The notes under the pieces were generated by a model. The model ran no database searches. It had not been told where the DNA came from and was given only the letters and a program-made list of their open reading frames with translations. A program made the position numbers and the translations under genes. A DNA stretch of 64,000 nt, taken from the NCBI GenBank assembly GCA_017625695.1, contig JAGAKI010000023.1, positions 18,285 to 82,284 of the forward strand. The letters run 5' to 3'. Of this stretch, positions 1-8,445 are shown piece after piece. The DNA comes from Clostridia bacterium. GTDB taxonomy: Bacteria; Bacillota; Clostridia; UMGS1840. Within the stretch, counting starts at the first letter, position 1, and the number at the start of each line of letters is the position of its first letter.

Positions 1-78
1 TTCTGAAAGTCCATACAAAGGCTCCTTCCCTTACATGGTTTTTTAAACATAAGTTTCCATTTTCAAATATACTCGGTC

Positions 79-107
79 ATTATAGCATATTTTTTCAGAA
101 AATACAA
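79..107 (-). promoter_or_regulatory. sigma-A promoter reading out of the window
   Basis: On the minus strand TTGTAT (107-102) and a perfect TATAAT (84-79) are separated by 17 bases. Transcription would start near position 72 and run leftward to a gene outside the window. It is divergent from the pncA promoter. Nothing else is visible in the first 150 bases. Confidence 0.5.
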
Positions 108-157
108 TAGCTTTCGGAGATTTTCTTGCAAATAATTTCAAATTCCCACAAAAAATC

Positions 158-187
158 TTGACACACTCCCCCTTTCCTTGGTAAAAT
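158..187 (+). promoter_or_regulatory. promoter of pncA-nadE
   Basis: TTGACA (158-163) and TAAAAT (182-187) with an 18-base spacer, about 60 bases before the chosen pncA start. No operator or riboswitch is obvious in the short leader. Confidence 0.6.
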
Positions 188-251
188 ATAGAAGAATTGT
201 ATGTTTTTTTTTAAATCCGGTAATAATCCGTTTGGAAGAAGGAAGCTGAAT

Positions 252-776
252 ATGAAACATTTATTAATCGTAGTAGATATGCAAAAAGACTTCGTAGACG
301 GTGCCCTCGGCACTCCCGAAGCGGTTGCCATTGTGGATAATGTTTGTGCCAAAATCCACAACTTTAACGGAGATATCATTGTCACCTATGACACCCATCA
401 TCAAGACTATATGAATACCCGCGAGGGAAAACACCTTCCTGTGCCCCATTGCATCAAAGGCACTCCCGGTTGGGAATTAGATGCCAAGATACAAACAGCG
501 TTGTCAGAAAAAAGCTATCATATCATCGAAAAACCCACCTTTGGTTCGGTAACACTTCCCGAATACGTGAAAAAGCATTACTCCCCCTCAGAATTGAAAA
601 TTGAATTAATCGGACTTTGTACCGATATCTGCGTAGTATCGAATGCACTTTTGTTAAAAGCAAACTTCCCTGAAACTGACATCGCAGTAGATAGCACTTG
701 CACCGCAGGTGTGACGCCTGAAAGTCACGAAGCGGCGTTGACTACAATGAAAATGTGTCAGATTACAATACGATAA
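252..776 (+). CDS. pncA: nicotinamidase (isochorismatase family)
   Basis: Cytosolic cysteine hydrolase that should convert nicotinamide to nicotinate, the first step of NAD salvage. The start at 252 is preceded by GGAAGAAGGAAG and begins MKHLLIVVDMQ; the reading frame is open 51 bases further up but that part is not family-like. The catalytic triad of the family is visible: Asp9 in VVDMQKDF, Lys94 in IEKPTFGS and Cys127 in LCTDICVV, with Asp47, His49 and His50 (DTHHQ) as likely metal ligands. The 174-residue length is normal for a bacterial nicotinamidase. The start of nadE lies 15 bases downstream, so the two are co-transcribed and both serve NAD formation. Other isochorismatase-like amidases share this fold, but the metal-site and neighbour evidence favour PncA. 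Confidence 0.88.
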   Translation: MKHLLIVVDMQKDFVDGALGTPEAVAIVDNVCAKIHNFNGDIIVTYDTHHQDYMNTREGKHLPVPHCIKGTPGWELDAKIQTALSEKSYHIIEKPTFGSVTLPEYVKKHYSPSELKIELIGLCTDICVVSNALLLKANFPETDIAVDSTCTAGVTPESHEAALTTMKMCQITIR

Positions 777-791
777 AAGGCGGTAATAATT

Positions 792-1523
792 ATGTTTGAT
801 GTAAAAAGAGTAACAGACGACTGTATCCAATGGATTCGGGATTTTTTCAAAGACAACGGACCTGACTGCAATGCGGTTGTTGGAATTTCCGGAGGAAAAG
901 ACTCCTCCATTGCAGCGGCGCTGTGTGTCAAAGCATTGGGAAAAGAACGTGTGATTGGCGTGCTGATGCCACAAGGAGAACAGCATGACATTGACATGGC
1001 ATATCTTTTGGTGAATCATTTGGGAATCAAGCGATACGAGGTCAACATCAAGGAAACGGTAGCAAGTATTTTAAAAGCATTTCCCAAAGAACTCGCCCCT
1101 ACCCCGCAAACGGTGCAGAACATTCCGCCCAGAATCCGTATGACCACCTTGTATGCAGTATCTCAGAGTATGAACGGAAGAGTATGCAACACCTGTAATT
1201 TGTCGGAAGACTGGGTTGGCTACTCCACCCGTTACGGAGATTCAGTAGGTGATTTTTCTCCCCTCTCCCACTTAACGGTGACCGAATTAAAACAAATCGG
1301 ACATTATTTGGGACTCCCGAAAGAGTTGGTGGAAAAAACACCTATTGACGGTCTTTGCGGGAAAACCGATGAAGAAAATTTAGGCTTCACTTATGCAGAA
1401 CTGGACCATTACATCCGCACCGGTGAAATTGACAATCCCAATACCAAAGCGTTGATTGATAAAAAGCATCAGGCTAATCTTTTTAAATTGGAGTTAATGC
1501 CATCCTTTCAACCGAATCTGTAA
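792..1523 (+). CDS. nadE: NAD(+) synthetase, ammonia-dependent type
   Basis: ATP-dependent amidation of deamido-NAD to NAD. The PP-loop SGGKDSS at residues 33-39 is the ATP-pyrophosphatase signature, and GVLMPQGEQHDI follows at the expected place. At 243 residues the protein is just the synthetase domain with no N-terminal glutaminase domain, so it should use free ammonia. It is the second gene of a two-gene unit with pncA and ends directly before a strong terminator. The pncB phosphoribosyltransferase and nadD needed between the two steps are not in this window. Confidence 0.93.
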   Translation: MFDVKRVTDDCIQWIRDFFKDNGPDCNAVVGISGGKDSSIAAALCVKALGKERVIGVLMPQGEQHDIDMAYLLVNHLGIKRYEVNIKETVASILKAFPKELAPTPQTVQNIPPRIRMTTLYAVSQSMNGRVCNTCNLSEDWVGYSTRYGDSVGDFSPLSHLTVTELKQIGHYLGLPKELVEKTPIDGLCGKTDEENLGFTYAELDHYIRTGEIDNPNTKALIDKKHQANLFKLELMPSFQPNL

Positions 1524-1568
1524 ACAAAAAAATCTTATCAAAACAACTGGTTTTGATAAGATTTTTTT
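1524..1568. terminator. bidirectional intrinsic terminator between nadE and the EPS operon
   Basis: Hairpin with arms AATCTTATCAAAAC (1531-1544) and GTTTTGATAAGATT (1550-1563), a 5-base loop, A-run on the left and T-run on the right. It can end transcription from nadE (+) and from the convergent cyclase gene that stops at 1582 (-). Confidence 0.85.
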
Positions 1569-1581
1569 ATTGGTTCAAGAT

Positions 1582-3882
1582 TTAATCTTTGGCAAACACC
1601 CAAAGGGTTTCGGTTTTTTCGCTGTCCGGCTGAGAAACACCATACACACTCAGAATGACCGAATCGCCGTTAACCTTTTGATAGGTAATCTGCGGCACTT
1701 CACCTTCTGAAATTTTCGCTTTAATAGCTTCATAGTTCAAAAAGCTTAACAACGGTCTGCGAAAATCCGGATGCACAATTGTGTCAACATACCGTTTATA
1801 CAAATGGGAAAACTCATTTTCATCCTCACCATATTCCAGATAGGAGGGCATCAGAATCCTATGAGCAACATCTGTTTCCAGACAAACACGGTAAATCCCG
1901 TGATAATGATCCTTCAAAATAGAAATCAAGGTATCGATTTCCGTCAGTCCCGTTTTGGCTGAAACATAGACAATTTCTTCAGTTTCAAACGCATTTGCTC
2001 TTTCTTTTCCCTGATAATATGCTGCTTTGGCTTCATACATTCTGGTTTCCGCTTCCGTTACCATTGCTTCGCAGGAAATCTCCTGTTCCCGGTAAGACAT
2101 CCCAATTGCTACATGGTAGTCTTTGGGCTGCAATCGTTCCACAAACGTTTCCGCCATTGCCTGGACGTTTTTTTTCTGGTTTTTTTCCACAAAAACCAAA
2201 AATTCGTCACCGCCCATCCGGTAAATATGCTGACCAAAGAACACTTCTTTTAACGTGTTGGCAATGAAAATCAGCATTTCATCCCCTGCGGCATGTCCAT
2301 ATCGGTTGTTCCGCAAATGAAGTTCATTGACATCAATGTAAATGCAAGAAAATTCTTGGGGTTGTTCTGCATCAAACTGCAAGATATCTCTCTTATAAGA
2401 GACACGATTCAAAACACCGGTAAGTGCATCGGTATTTGCTTCTGTTTCAGTCTGATTGAGATGCTTTTTATTATAAATCGCAATGGAAAAACAAACGGCG
2501 ATGTCTTCCAACAGGATTCTTGCAATTTTCGCTTTTCTCGGATTTAGTACCCCCAATACGCTGATATGATTATTTTTATCAATTACGGTTGCAAAGGCAA
2601 TATCTCGTATTTGCTTCTGCTTTAAAAAGTCATACAACTGAACATTGGTTTTCACCAGATGGGAATTGGGTTTAATATTTAAAAATCCCACTGTTTTCTG
2701 ATTGATACGGTGAAATTCTGCCGCATAATGCAACATCTGTTGAATCAGATACTGCCGTTGTGAATCCATGAAAACAACATCGGTAAAGGCAGGTAAAGCA
2801 TATTCAAAATCTTCCCCGTCAGTTCCCACAAAAAAAGCAGACTGAGATGAAGTGTATTGCAAAGTGTTTTTCAAGGCTTCGGAAATGTTTCCGTGTTGCT
2901 GATTGATTTCCAAAAGCAATTTTCTGATATAAGATGCATGAGCGGTAACACCGGCTCTCTTTTTTTCGGCACTGACAATCAAAAGAATATATAGTACAAT
3001 AATCCCCATCACCAGCAAGAAAGAGCACAAAAAGATTTTGAAAATCAAATGAGTTTTTGAAAATACCTGGGATTCATACCGTGCCATCACAATTCCCCAA
3101 CCGGTGTTTTCCACAATGGAATAATGTACATACAAATTCTCGTTGGTATAGGCAGAACGGAAGGAAGAAAAGCCTTTCTCATTTCTCACCATTTCTTCAT
3201 AGGAATATCCATCCAGATAGGTACGATTCTTTAAAAATGAAATATTGCCAGGATTTTCACTGATGGTATCAATGATTAAATCTCCGCTGTCTTTATCATA
3301 CACAAACAGCTGAGCATCCAGTTCTTTTGCCATTTGGCTGTATCGGAAATTGATGACCTCCAACTTAATCACACCATATAAAATCCCTACAGTCTCATTA
3401 TTGACTACAATAGGAACCGCACTACGAATAATATCGTCGCCTTGTCCGGTCAATTCTTTGACACGACCGCTGATATAGATTCCACGTGCTGCTTCTTCCT
3501 GAAAGGATATCTTTCCATTTAAATCTCCTTTGCCCATTTTGGTAACAAAGGTATTGTCGGGATTTAAAATACCAATCATAGAAAACAATCCGATGGGTTT
3601 AAATGACTCAAACATCAAATCATAGCTTTCTCCATCGGCATACAGCTTTGCTGCAAAGTTTGCCATCGTGACCAGATTTTCGCGGTCAGAAGTAATCTGA
3701 AGCATCAGATCGTCTTTAATTTGCTTTGTCTGAATATGTAAGTTTTCGTAAGCTTCCGTTTCGGTATTTTGATAAAAATAACCAACCGTTACCAAAAAGA
3801 TTGCACACACAAGAACACCGGTTACCACGGTGGATAAAATATGATTCAATCTTTTTTTCTTTTTTCCGTATTTAATCGCCAT
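1582..3882 (-). CDS. membrane diguanylate cyclase (sensor domain, GAF-like, GGDEF, C-terminal extension)
   Basis: Probable cyclic di-GMP synthase, last gene of the EPS operon. The start MAIKYGKKKK at 3882 is chosen because GAAGGTG lies 8 bases upstream; the frame is open to 3993 without a ribosome site. Order of parts in 766 residues: a membrane segment near residues 12-32; an extracellular sensor domain of about 250 residues (Cache-like by layout); a second membrane segment (FKIFLCSFLLVMGIIVLYIL); a GAF-like cytoplasmic domain; a GGDEF domain at about 480-640; and a C-terminal extension of about 120 residues that may be PAS-like. The catalytic RMGGDEFLVF is intact. The inhibitory RxxD site that usually lies just upstream is absent (FGQH there), so product inhibition through that site is not expected. 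The external ligand cannot be told. Confidence 0.87.
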   Translation of the reverse strand: MAIKYGKKKKRLNHILSTVVTGVLVCAIFLVTVGYFYQNTETEAYENLHIQTKQIKDDLMLQITSDRENLVTMANFAAKLYADGESYDLMFESFKPIGLFSMIGILNPDNTFVTKMGKGDLNGKISFQEEAARGIYISGRVKELTGQGDDIIRSAVPIVVNNETVGILYGVIKLEVINFRYSQMAKELDAQLFVYDKDSGDLIIDTISENPGNISFLKNRTYLDGYSYEEMVRNEKGFSSFRSAYTNENLYVHYSIVENTGWGIVMARYESQVFSKTHLIFKIFLCSFLLVMGIIVLYILLIVSAEKKRAGVTAHASYIRKLLLEINQQHGNISEALKNTLQYTSSQSAFFVGTDGEDFEYALPAFTDVVFMDSQRQYLIQQMLHYAAEFHRINQKTVGFLNIKPNSHLVKTNVQLYDFLKQKQIRDIAFATVIDKNNHISVLGVLNPRKAKIARILLEDIAVCFSIAIYNKKHLNQTETEANTDALTGVLNRVSYKRDILQFDAEQPQEFSCIYIDVNELHLRNNRYGHAAGDEMLIFIANTLKEVFFGQHIYRMGGDEFLVFVEKNQKKNVQAMAETFVERLQPKDYHVAIGMSYREQEISCEAMVTEAETRMYEAKAAYYQGKERANAFETEEIVYVSAKTGLTEIDTLISILKDHYHGIYRVCLETDVAHRILMPSYLEYGEDENEFSHLYKRYVDTIVHPDFRRPLLSFLNYEAIKAKISEGEVPQITYQKVNGDSVILSVYGVSQPDSEKTETLWVFAKD

Positions 3883-3913
3883 CCATACTACACCTTCGTT
3901 CCCAATAATATCC

Positions 3914-3935
3914 GTTACACTGCTTACAGTGTAAC
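3914..3935. promoter_or_regulatory. perfect 22-base interrupted palindrome upstream of the cyclase gene
   Basis: GTTACACTG (3914-3922), CTTA, CAGTGTAAC (3927-3935): nine perfect base pairs, 32 bases before the cyclase start and after the GtrB-like stop. No T-run follows on either strand, so it is not a standard terminator. It resembles an operator for a dimeric repressor or a short RNA hairpin that tunes cyclase expression inside the operon. Confidence 0.5.
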
Positions 3936-3989
3936 ACAAAACCCGCAGCTTTGCAAGTCTGATGAACAAACCACTACTATATTCGTCTG

Positions 3990-4922
3990 TCAATCATGAA
4001 TTGCTTGCTTACTTTTGCAGGATGCTGAAACAATATATTTAGGTCTGCCTTTAATTTCTTCATAAATGCGGGCAACATAGTAACCGATAATCCCCAAACT
4101 GATCATCATAATACTACCAATGAAAATCGTAATGATAATCACGGTAGTCATTCCTTCCAGTGCCCTGCCCTGAATTTTGTCAACAAGTGCCCAAACTCCA
4201 AAAATACAAGTAATGATGAGCATCATAATCCCCAGCACCGTAACAAGTTGCATAGGAATGGTAGAATATGCCGAAATATTAGAAACAGCATATTTTATCA
4301 AACCAACAGTAGACCATTTTGAGGTTCCCTCTGTCCGCTCGCTCACTTCAAATTCTACGGTAGTTTTATTGTATCCAACCCAATAGGAAATTGCGCGGAA
4401 GAACCCTTTTCGTTCCGGAATGCTGTTGAGAATATCAATCACCTTTCGGTCAAGCAACTTAAAATCGGAAGCATTGGACATATCAAAACCGATTAACGAA
4501 CTTAAAACAGAATAAAACGCATTTGCGGCAAAAGAACGGAGTTTGCTTTCTTCTCCCCGGGATAACTTAATCCCCTCCACAATTTCAAAGCCCTGCTCCC
4601 ACAAATGATACATTTCCACAATTTTTTGGGGAGGATGCTGCAAATCGCAGTCAATGACCACCGCACAGTCGCCCACAGCGGCAGCAAGGCCGGCTGAAAT
4701 TGCCGCTTCTTTTCCAAAATTACGGGAAAAATGCAACCCGTTGACATGCGGGTAATCCTTCGCCAACGCTGAAATCCGTTTGTAGGTTTCATCGGAGGAG
4801 CCATCATCGATAAAAATAATTTCGTGTAAAATAGATTCCCTTTCTAAAATCCTGTGAATGATGTGATAAGCATGCTCCACCATTCGCTCTTCATTATAAG
4901 CCGGAATAATCACAGACAGCAA
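3990..4922 (-). CDS. GtrB/DPM1-like polyprenyl-phosphate glycosyltransferase
   Basis: GT2 enzyme that should move a sugar from a nucleotide donor to undecaprenyl phosphate on the inner membrane face. SVIIPAYNEE begins the GT-A fold, FIDDGSSDET is the donor-binding Asp region, CDLQHPPQ carries the DLQ metal site, and two C-terminal membrane segments (LVTVLGIMMLIITCIFGVWA and TTVIIITIFIGSIMMISLGI) follow, all typical of GtrB. A TTG start at 4922 is chosen because GAGGTGAT lies 8 bases upstream; a GTG at 4931 is the alternative. It begins just after the EAL gene stop. A GtrA-like flippase (23870-24259) and a GtrII-like transferase (19267-20835) in the same locus could be its partners. Confidence 0.86.
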   Translation of the reverse strand: MLSVIIPAYNEERMVEHAYHIIHRILERESILHEIIFIDDGSSDETYKRISALAKDYPHVNGLHFSRNFGKEAAISAGLAAAVGDCAVVIDCDLQHPPQKIVEMYHLWEQGFEIVEGIKLSRGEESKLRSFAANAFYSVLSSLIGFDMSNASDFKLLDRKVIDILNSIPERKGFFRAISYWVGYNKTTVEFEVSERTEGTSKWSTVGLIKYAVSNISAYSTIPMQLVTVLGIMMLIITCIFGVWALVDKIQGRALEGMTTVIIITIFIGSIMMISLGIIGYYVARIYEEIKGRPKYIVSASCKSKQAIHD

Positions 4923-4932
4923 ACATATCACC

Positions 4933-6312
4933 TCACAATGAAATTTCTTCGTTTCGGAACAGTTCTTCCAAACGGCTGACCGGCATAGGACGATAACAGT
5001 AGTACCCCTGCATCATATCACAACCTGCTTCGGTAACTAATCGTTTGTGTTCCTCGGTTTCCACACCTTCACACAGAGTTTTCATTCCTAATTCCTTTGC
5101 GGTTTGCACGATATTTTTTAAAATCAAAAATCCCGTTTGAGTGGTAGCGTTACGAGTAATGTCCTTATCAATTTTTACAATATTGATATCAAAATTATGC
5201 AAGTCAGAAAATGAAGTATAACCTCTACCAAAATCGTCCAGCAATACCAAAAAGCCTTTTTCCTTTAATTTGGCAAGGTTTTCTGTCATCTGACGTGATT
5301 CGTCGGATGTCAGACTCTGGTCTTCTAAAATTTCTACCGCAAGGGAAGAAAAATTCAAACCATAGGACTCAGCAATCGCGATAACACTGTCTGAAAAAGT
5401 CGGGTCGCACAGGGTAGAACGGGAAAAATTAATGGTATACACATATTTTTGCCGTTTATCAGGATCTGAAGCAATCCATTTACAGTTTTTCTCAAAAATA
5501 TAGTAATCAAATTTTTCATTCAAACCCAAAGATTGGACTGCGGACAAAAATCTGCCGGGAGACAACACACCGTCTGCCTGGGAGTTCAAACGAGAAAGCA
5601 CTTCCGCACCAACGATTTTTCCGGTTTTAGCATCCAAAATCGGCTGATATTCCAGAAAAAAGCGATTGTTATCAATTTCACTCTGAATGTTATTTTCCAT
5701 TTTGATTTTCTGCTCCAAAGCTTTGGAACGAGTGCTGTCCCAACGGCAATAAGGCATCTTTTGTTCCTCTGCCATAGCACATGCCTGTTTGGCTCTGGAC
5801 AACGCTTCGTCAAACTCCACTTCGGTGGACATTGCAGCATAATAACCAAAATATACTTCTGCCATTTTTACCGCTTCACTCTGCAACAAAACTGCCTGAA
5901 TTTCAGAAAGACACTGTTTCATTATCTCTTCTGCTTCGGTATCTTTCTTAGGAATAACTGCCAAAAAATCGGTTTTGGTATAGGCACAAATTTCAGAAGT
6001 TTCCTCTCCGGAAAACGCCTGTAAGAAAATGGGACGAATCTGGGACATAATACGAATCGCCTTGGACTCAGAATATAGACGATTCATACTATCCAAAGAA
6101 ATTTCAACATAAACAAGAGAGCGGTTTTTCCTCTCTTTTTTCAAAGCGTCATAGGTGCTTTTTAATTTTCCAACACTGCTAAAGCCCTTTTCTTCTACAC
6201 CGTTTACAGTTTTGACACATTTGACAGTAAAATACACCCCAATGCCTCCCATAATCAAACAAGCAAAAACAAGGATGGTGATGATGACATAAGGAAACTC
6301 AAAAATAACCAT
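4933..6312 (-). CDS. membrane EAL-domain cyclic di-GMP phosphodiesterase with degenerate GGDEF
   Basis: Probable hydrolase of cyclic di-GMP to pGpG. One N-terminal membrane segment (about residues 5-27), a divergent GGDEF-like domain at about 45-195 without a GGDEF motif, then an EAL domain at about 205-450. The EAL active-site set looks complete: EVLSR (EAL position, with Val for Ala), Asn in TINFSR, Glu in VEILED, LDDFGRG, VKIDKD, LCEGVETE and MQGYY. It sits inside the EPS operon between a glycosyltransferase and the GtrB-like gene, 18 bases after the preceding stop, with AGGAGTC before the start. With the cyclase two genes on it forms a synthase/hydrolase pair. Activity is inferred from conserved residues only. 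Confidence 0.88.
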   Translation of the reverse strand: MVIFEFPYVIITILVFACLIMGGIGVYFTVKCVKTVNGVEEKGFSSVGKLKSTYDALKKERKNRSLVYVEISLDSMNRLYSESKAIRIMSQIRPIFLQAFSGEETSEICAYTKTDFLAVIPKKDTEAEEIMKQCLSEIQAVLLQSEAVKMAEVYFGYYAAMSTEVEFDEALSRAKQACAMAEEQKMPYCRWDSTRSKALEQKIKMENNIQSEIDNNRFFLEYQPILDAKTGKIVGAEVLSRLNSQADGVLSPGRFLSAVQSLGLNEKFDYYIFEKNCKWIASDPDKRQKYVYTINFSRSTLCDPTFSDSVIAIAESYGLNFSSLAVEILEDQSLTSDESRQMTENLAKLKEKGFLVLLDDFGRGYTSFSDLHNFDINIVKIDKDITRNATTQTGFLILKNIVQTAKELGMKTLCEGVETEEHKRLVTEAGCDMMQGYYCYRPMPVSRLEELFRNEEISL

Positions 6313-6330
6313 ATTGGTTGACTCCTGTTC

Positions 6331-7410
6331 TTAGTTTTTGGTAAAAATAGGAAACACGGTAGTGCCTCCGGTCTGACGAAATCCCTGTTCATTTGCGGTT
6401 TTTAAGCAGGCTTTTCCATCACGAAGAGCATCTTTTTTCCGTCGTAACAGTTCTGATAACACAAAAATGGGATTGATATTTAGCAGACCTTTGATAATCT
6501 CTGCTTTCCCCACACCGTTCCTCTTATATTCTGCTAAGCTTTCCATCATAACATAAGATAAATCTTTTTTTAAGAAAGCTTTTGTTTTCTTATTGATTTG
6601 TTTGATATAAGCGTAAAATTGCAACCATGAATCAATATTGCAAGCTTCTTTAAAATAAATTCCACGGATATAGAAGTCTGCCAGATCGTTTTCCATGGGT
6701 GCTAACAATTTTTCGTAATAGGTATGCTGAATCTTCAGCACTTCCTCATGCTGTCTGGCAAGAGTGGTAGCTGTAATTTGCTTATCATGCAAGCGATAGA
6801 GCAATAGATACTCCGGTAAAATGGCAAGCTTTAAACCGGAATACGCCATACGGGTCCAAAGTTCTAAATCTTCCGTACAGGTCAAAGTGGTATCATAGAG
6901 AAATTCTTTGAAAACCTCTGCCTTTGCAATCACGCCGGGATGCAGGATAGGATTGGCAATCAACAACATTGCACGAATAGCATCACTATCGCAACGTCCA
7001 CCACAACCGCCGGAAGAAATCACTCCGTTTTTCAAAGTGAAAAACCGACAGGATGACAAGGAAATCTCCGGATGTTCTTCCATAAACCGATACTGAACTT
7101 CCAAACGATTGGGCAGGCAAATATCATCTGCATCCATACGGGCAATATATTTGCCGGAAGAAAGAGAAATCGCCTTATTTAAAGATTTGGGAAGTCTCAG
7201 ATTCCCCTCGTTGGTATGTACTTTAATACGGCTGTCCTTTGTAGCGTAGGTCGCTAAAATCTCAGCAGTAGAATCCTTGGAGCAGTCGTTAATGACCACC
7301 AATTCCCAATCTGAAAAAGTCTGTGCAAGGATGCTGTCAATGGTTTCTGCCAGATAGTCTTCGCCGTTATATACACTCATTATGACGGAAATTTTCGGTG
7401 TTTCACTCAT
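6331..7410 (-). CDS. glycosyltransferase family 2
   Basis: Inverting GT-A glycosyltransferase, probably adding one sugar to the lipid-linked EPS repeat unit. Motifs seen: ISVIMSVYNGEDYL at the N-terminus, VINDCSKDST (donor site), and ARMDADD (metal-binding DxD, here DADD) near residue 96. The C-terminal 120 residues are Lys-rich and helical without membrane segments. GAGAGG lies 9 bases before the start and the gene follows the next GT2 gene by only 5 bases. Acceptor and sugar cannot be assigned. Confidence 0.87.
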   Translation of the reverse strand: MSETPKISVIMSVYNGEDYLAETIDSILAQTFSDWELVVINDCSKDSTAEILATYATKDSRIKVHTNEGNLRLPKSLNKAISLSSGKYIARMDADDICLPNRLEVQYRFMEEHPEISLSSCRFFTLKNGVISSGGCGGRCDSDAIRAMLLIANPILHPGVIAKAEVFKEFLYDTTLTCTEDLELWTRMAYSGLKLAILPEYLLLYRLHDKQITATTLARQHEEVLKIQHTYYEKLLAPMENDLADFYIRGIYFKEACNIDSWLQFYAYIKQINKKTKAFLKKDLSYVMMESLAEYKRNGVGKAEIIKGLLNINPIFVLSELLRRKKDALRDGKACLKTANEQGFRQTGGTTVFPIFTKN

Positions 7411-7415
7411 AGGTT

Positions 7416-8435
7416 TTAACCTCTCTTTACGATGGATTTCAATCGTTTACAAATATTTAAAAAATAAAATAATACTCTGATTTGTTTTTTTCTGATAAGA
7501 TACAACCCGATGCGGGTTTTTGCAGTAAGATGAGAAAAATGTGCTTGTTTCAGATAAGAAAAATTCTTGTGAGCAACTATTTTTTCCGTGAGTTCCCCAA
7601 TACATTCAAAGTGATTGCCCTCTGCCGCTGCTGCTAAAATAGCAAAGCACATAAAGAAATAATAACGGCAAAGCTGCATAGAAAAATCGCTTGGCTTTGC
7701 TATGTTCAGATTGGTAAGATGTTCTAAAATCTGCCAAACCTTTTCCACTTGGGCAGTATTGAACTTTTTGGACATAGAATCGGTCCGAACCCGATAAAAA
7801 TAGGTGATTTTTGAGCTGACATATACTTTTTTGGCTTCCAGATAACAAGGAAATACACAGCAAAGGTCTTCTCCAAGAGAAATCTTGGGATTTACTGCCA
7901 ACTGATGCGGCAACAAAAGTTCCCGTTTGATAACTTTCCCGGACAGATAGTAGGACATATGTTCCATAGATGAGTCGGATAACAGTTTGGGGAAAATATG
8001 TTTTTTTAGTTTTTCGCCTTCGTAGATTCCCTCCGGCAGACCATCATCGGTAATGGCAATGGTAATGTTTTCCCGCACCCAACGGTAAGCAAAGCTGATG
8101 ATATCCGGATTGGATTCTATAAGAATACGGTAGGCACACGCTAAAGTATCAGGTTCTATCATATCATCGGAATCCAGATTCAGAACAAACTTTCCCGCTG
8201 CGTGTCGGATACCGGTCTGTCTGGCTCCAGCCAGTCCTTTATTTTCTTGATGAATCACTCGAATACGACTGTCTTGTGACTGATAATTGTCACAAATGGC
8301 AGGACAAGTATCGGTAGAACCGTCATCCACCAGAATCAACTCAAAATCGGGAAAGGTTTGTGCAAGCACACTTTCCACACATTCACCGAGATACTTTTCC
8401 ACATTATAGACGGGGACAATCACCGAAAAAATCAT
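7416..8435 (-). CDS. glycosyltransferase family 2
   Basis: GT-A enzyme of the EPS assembly set. FSVIVPVYNVEKYL opens the fold, LVDDGSTDTC is the donor site and NLDSDDMIEP the DxD region. 339 residues, no membrane segments. AGGAG precedes the ATG, and the gene sits 10 bases after the adjacent GT2 gene. It is clearly related to the two flanking GT2 genes, pointing to duplication followed by change of specificity. Sugar and linkage unknown. Confidence 0.87.
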   Translation of the reverse strand: MIFSVIVPVYNVEKYLGECVESVLAQTFPDFELILVDDGSTDTCPAICDNYQSQDSRIRVIHQENKGLAGARQTGIRHAAGKFVLNLDSDDMIEPDTLACAYRILIESNPDIISFAYRWVRENITIAITDDGLPEGIYEGEKLKKHIFPKLLSDSSMEHMSYYLSGKVIKRELLLPHQLAVNPKISLGEDLCCVFPCYLEAKKVYVSSKITYFYRVRTDSMSKKFNTAQVEKVWQILEHLTNLNIAKPSDFSMQLCRYYFFMCFAILAAAAEGNHFECIGELTEKIVAHKNFSYLKQAHFSHLTAKTRIGLYLIRKKQIRVLFYFLNICKRLKSIVKRG

Positions 8436-8445
8436 ACTTGTTCTC

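Noticed and set aside
201..251. N-terminal extension of the pncA frame
   Set aside because: No ribosome site at 201, residues not family-like, and a good site directly before 252.
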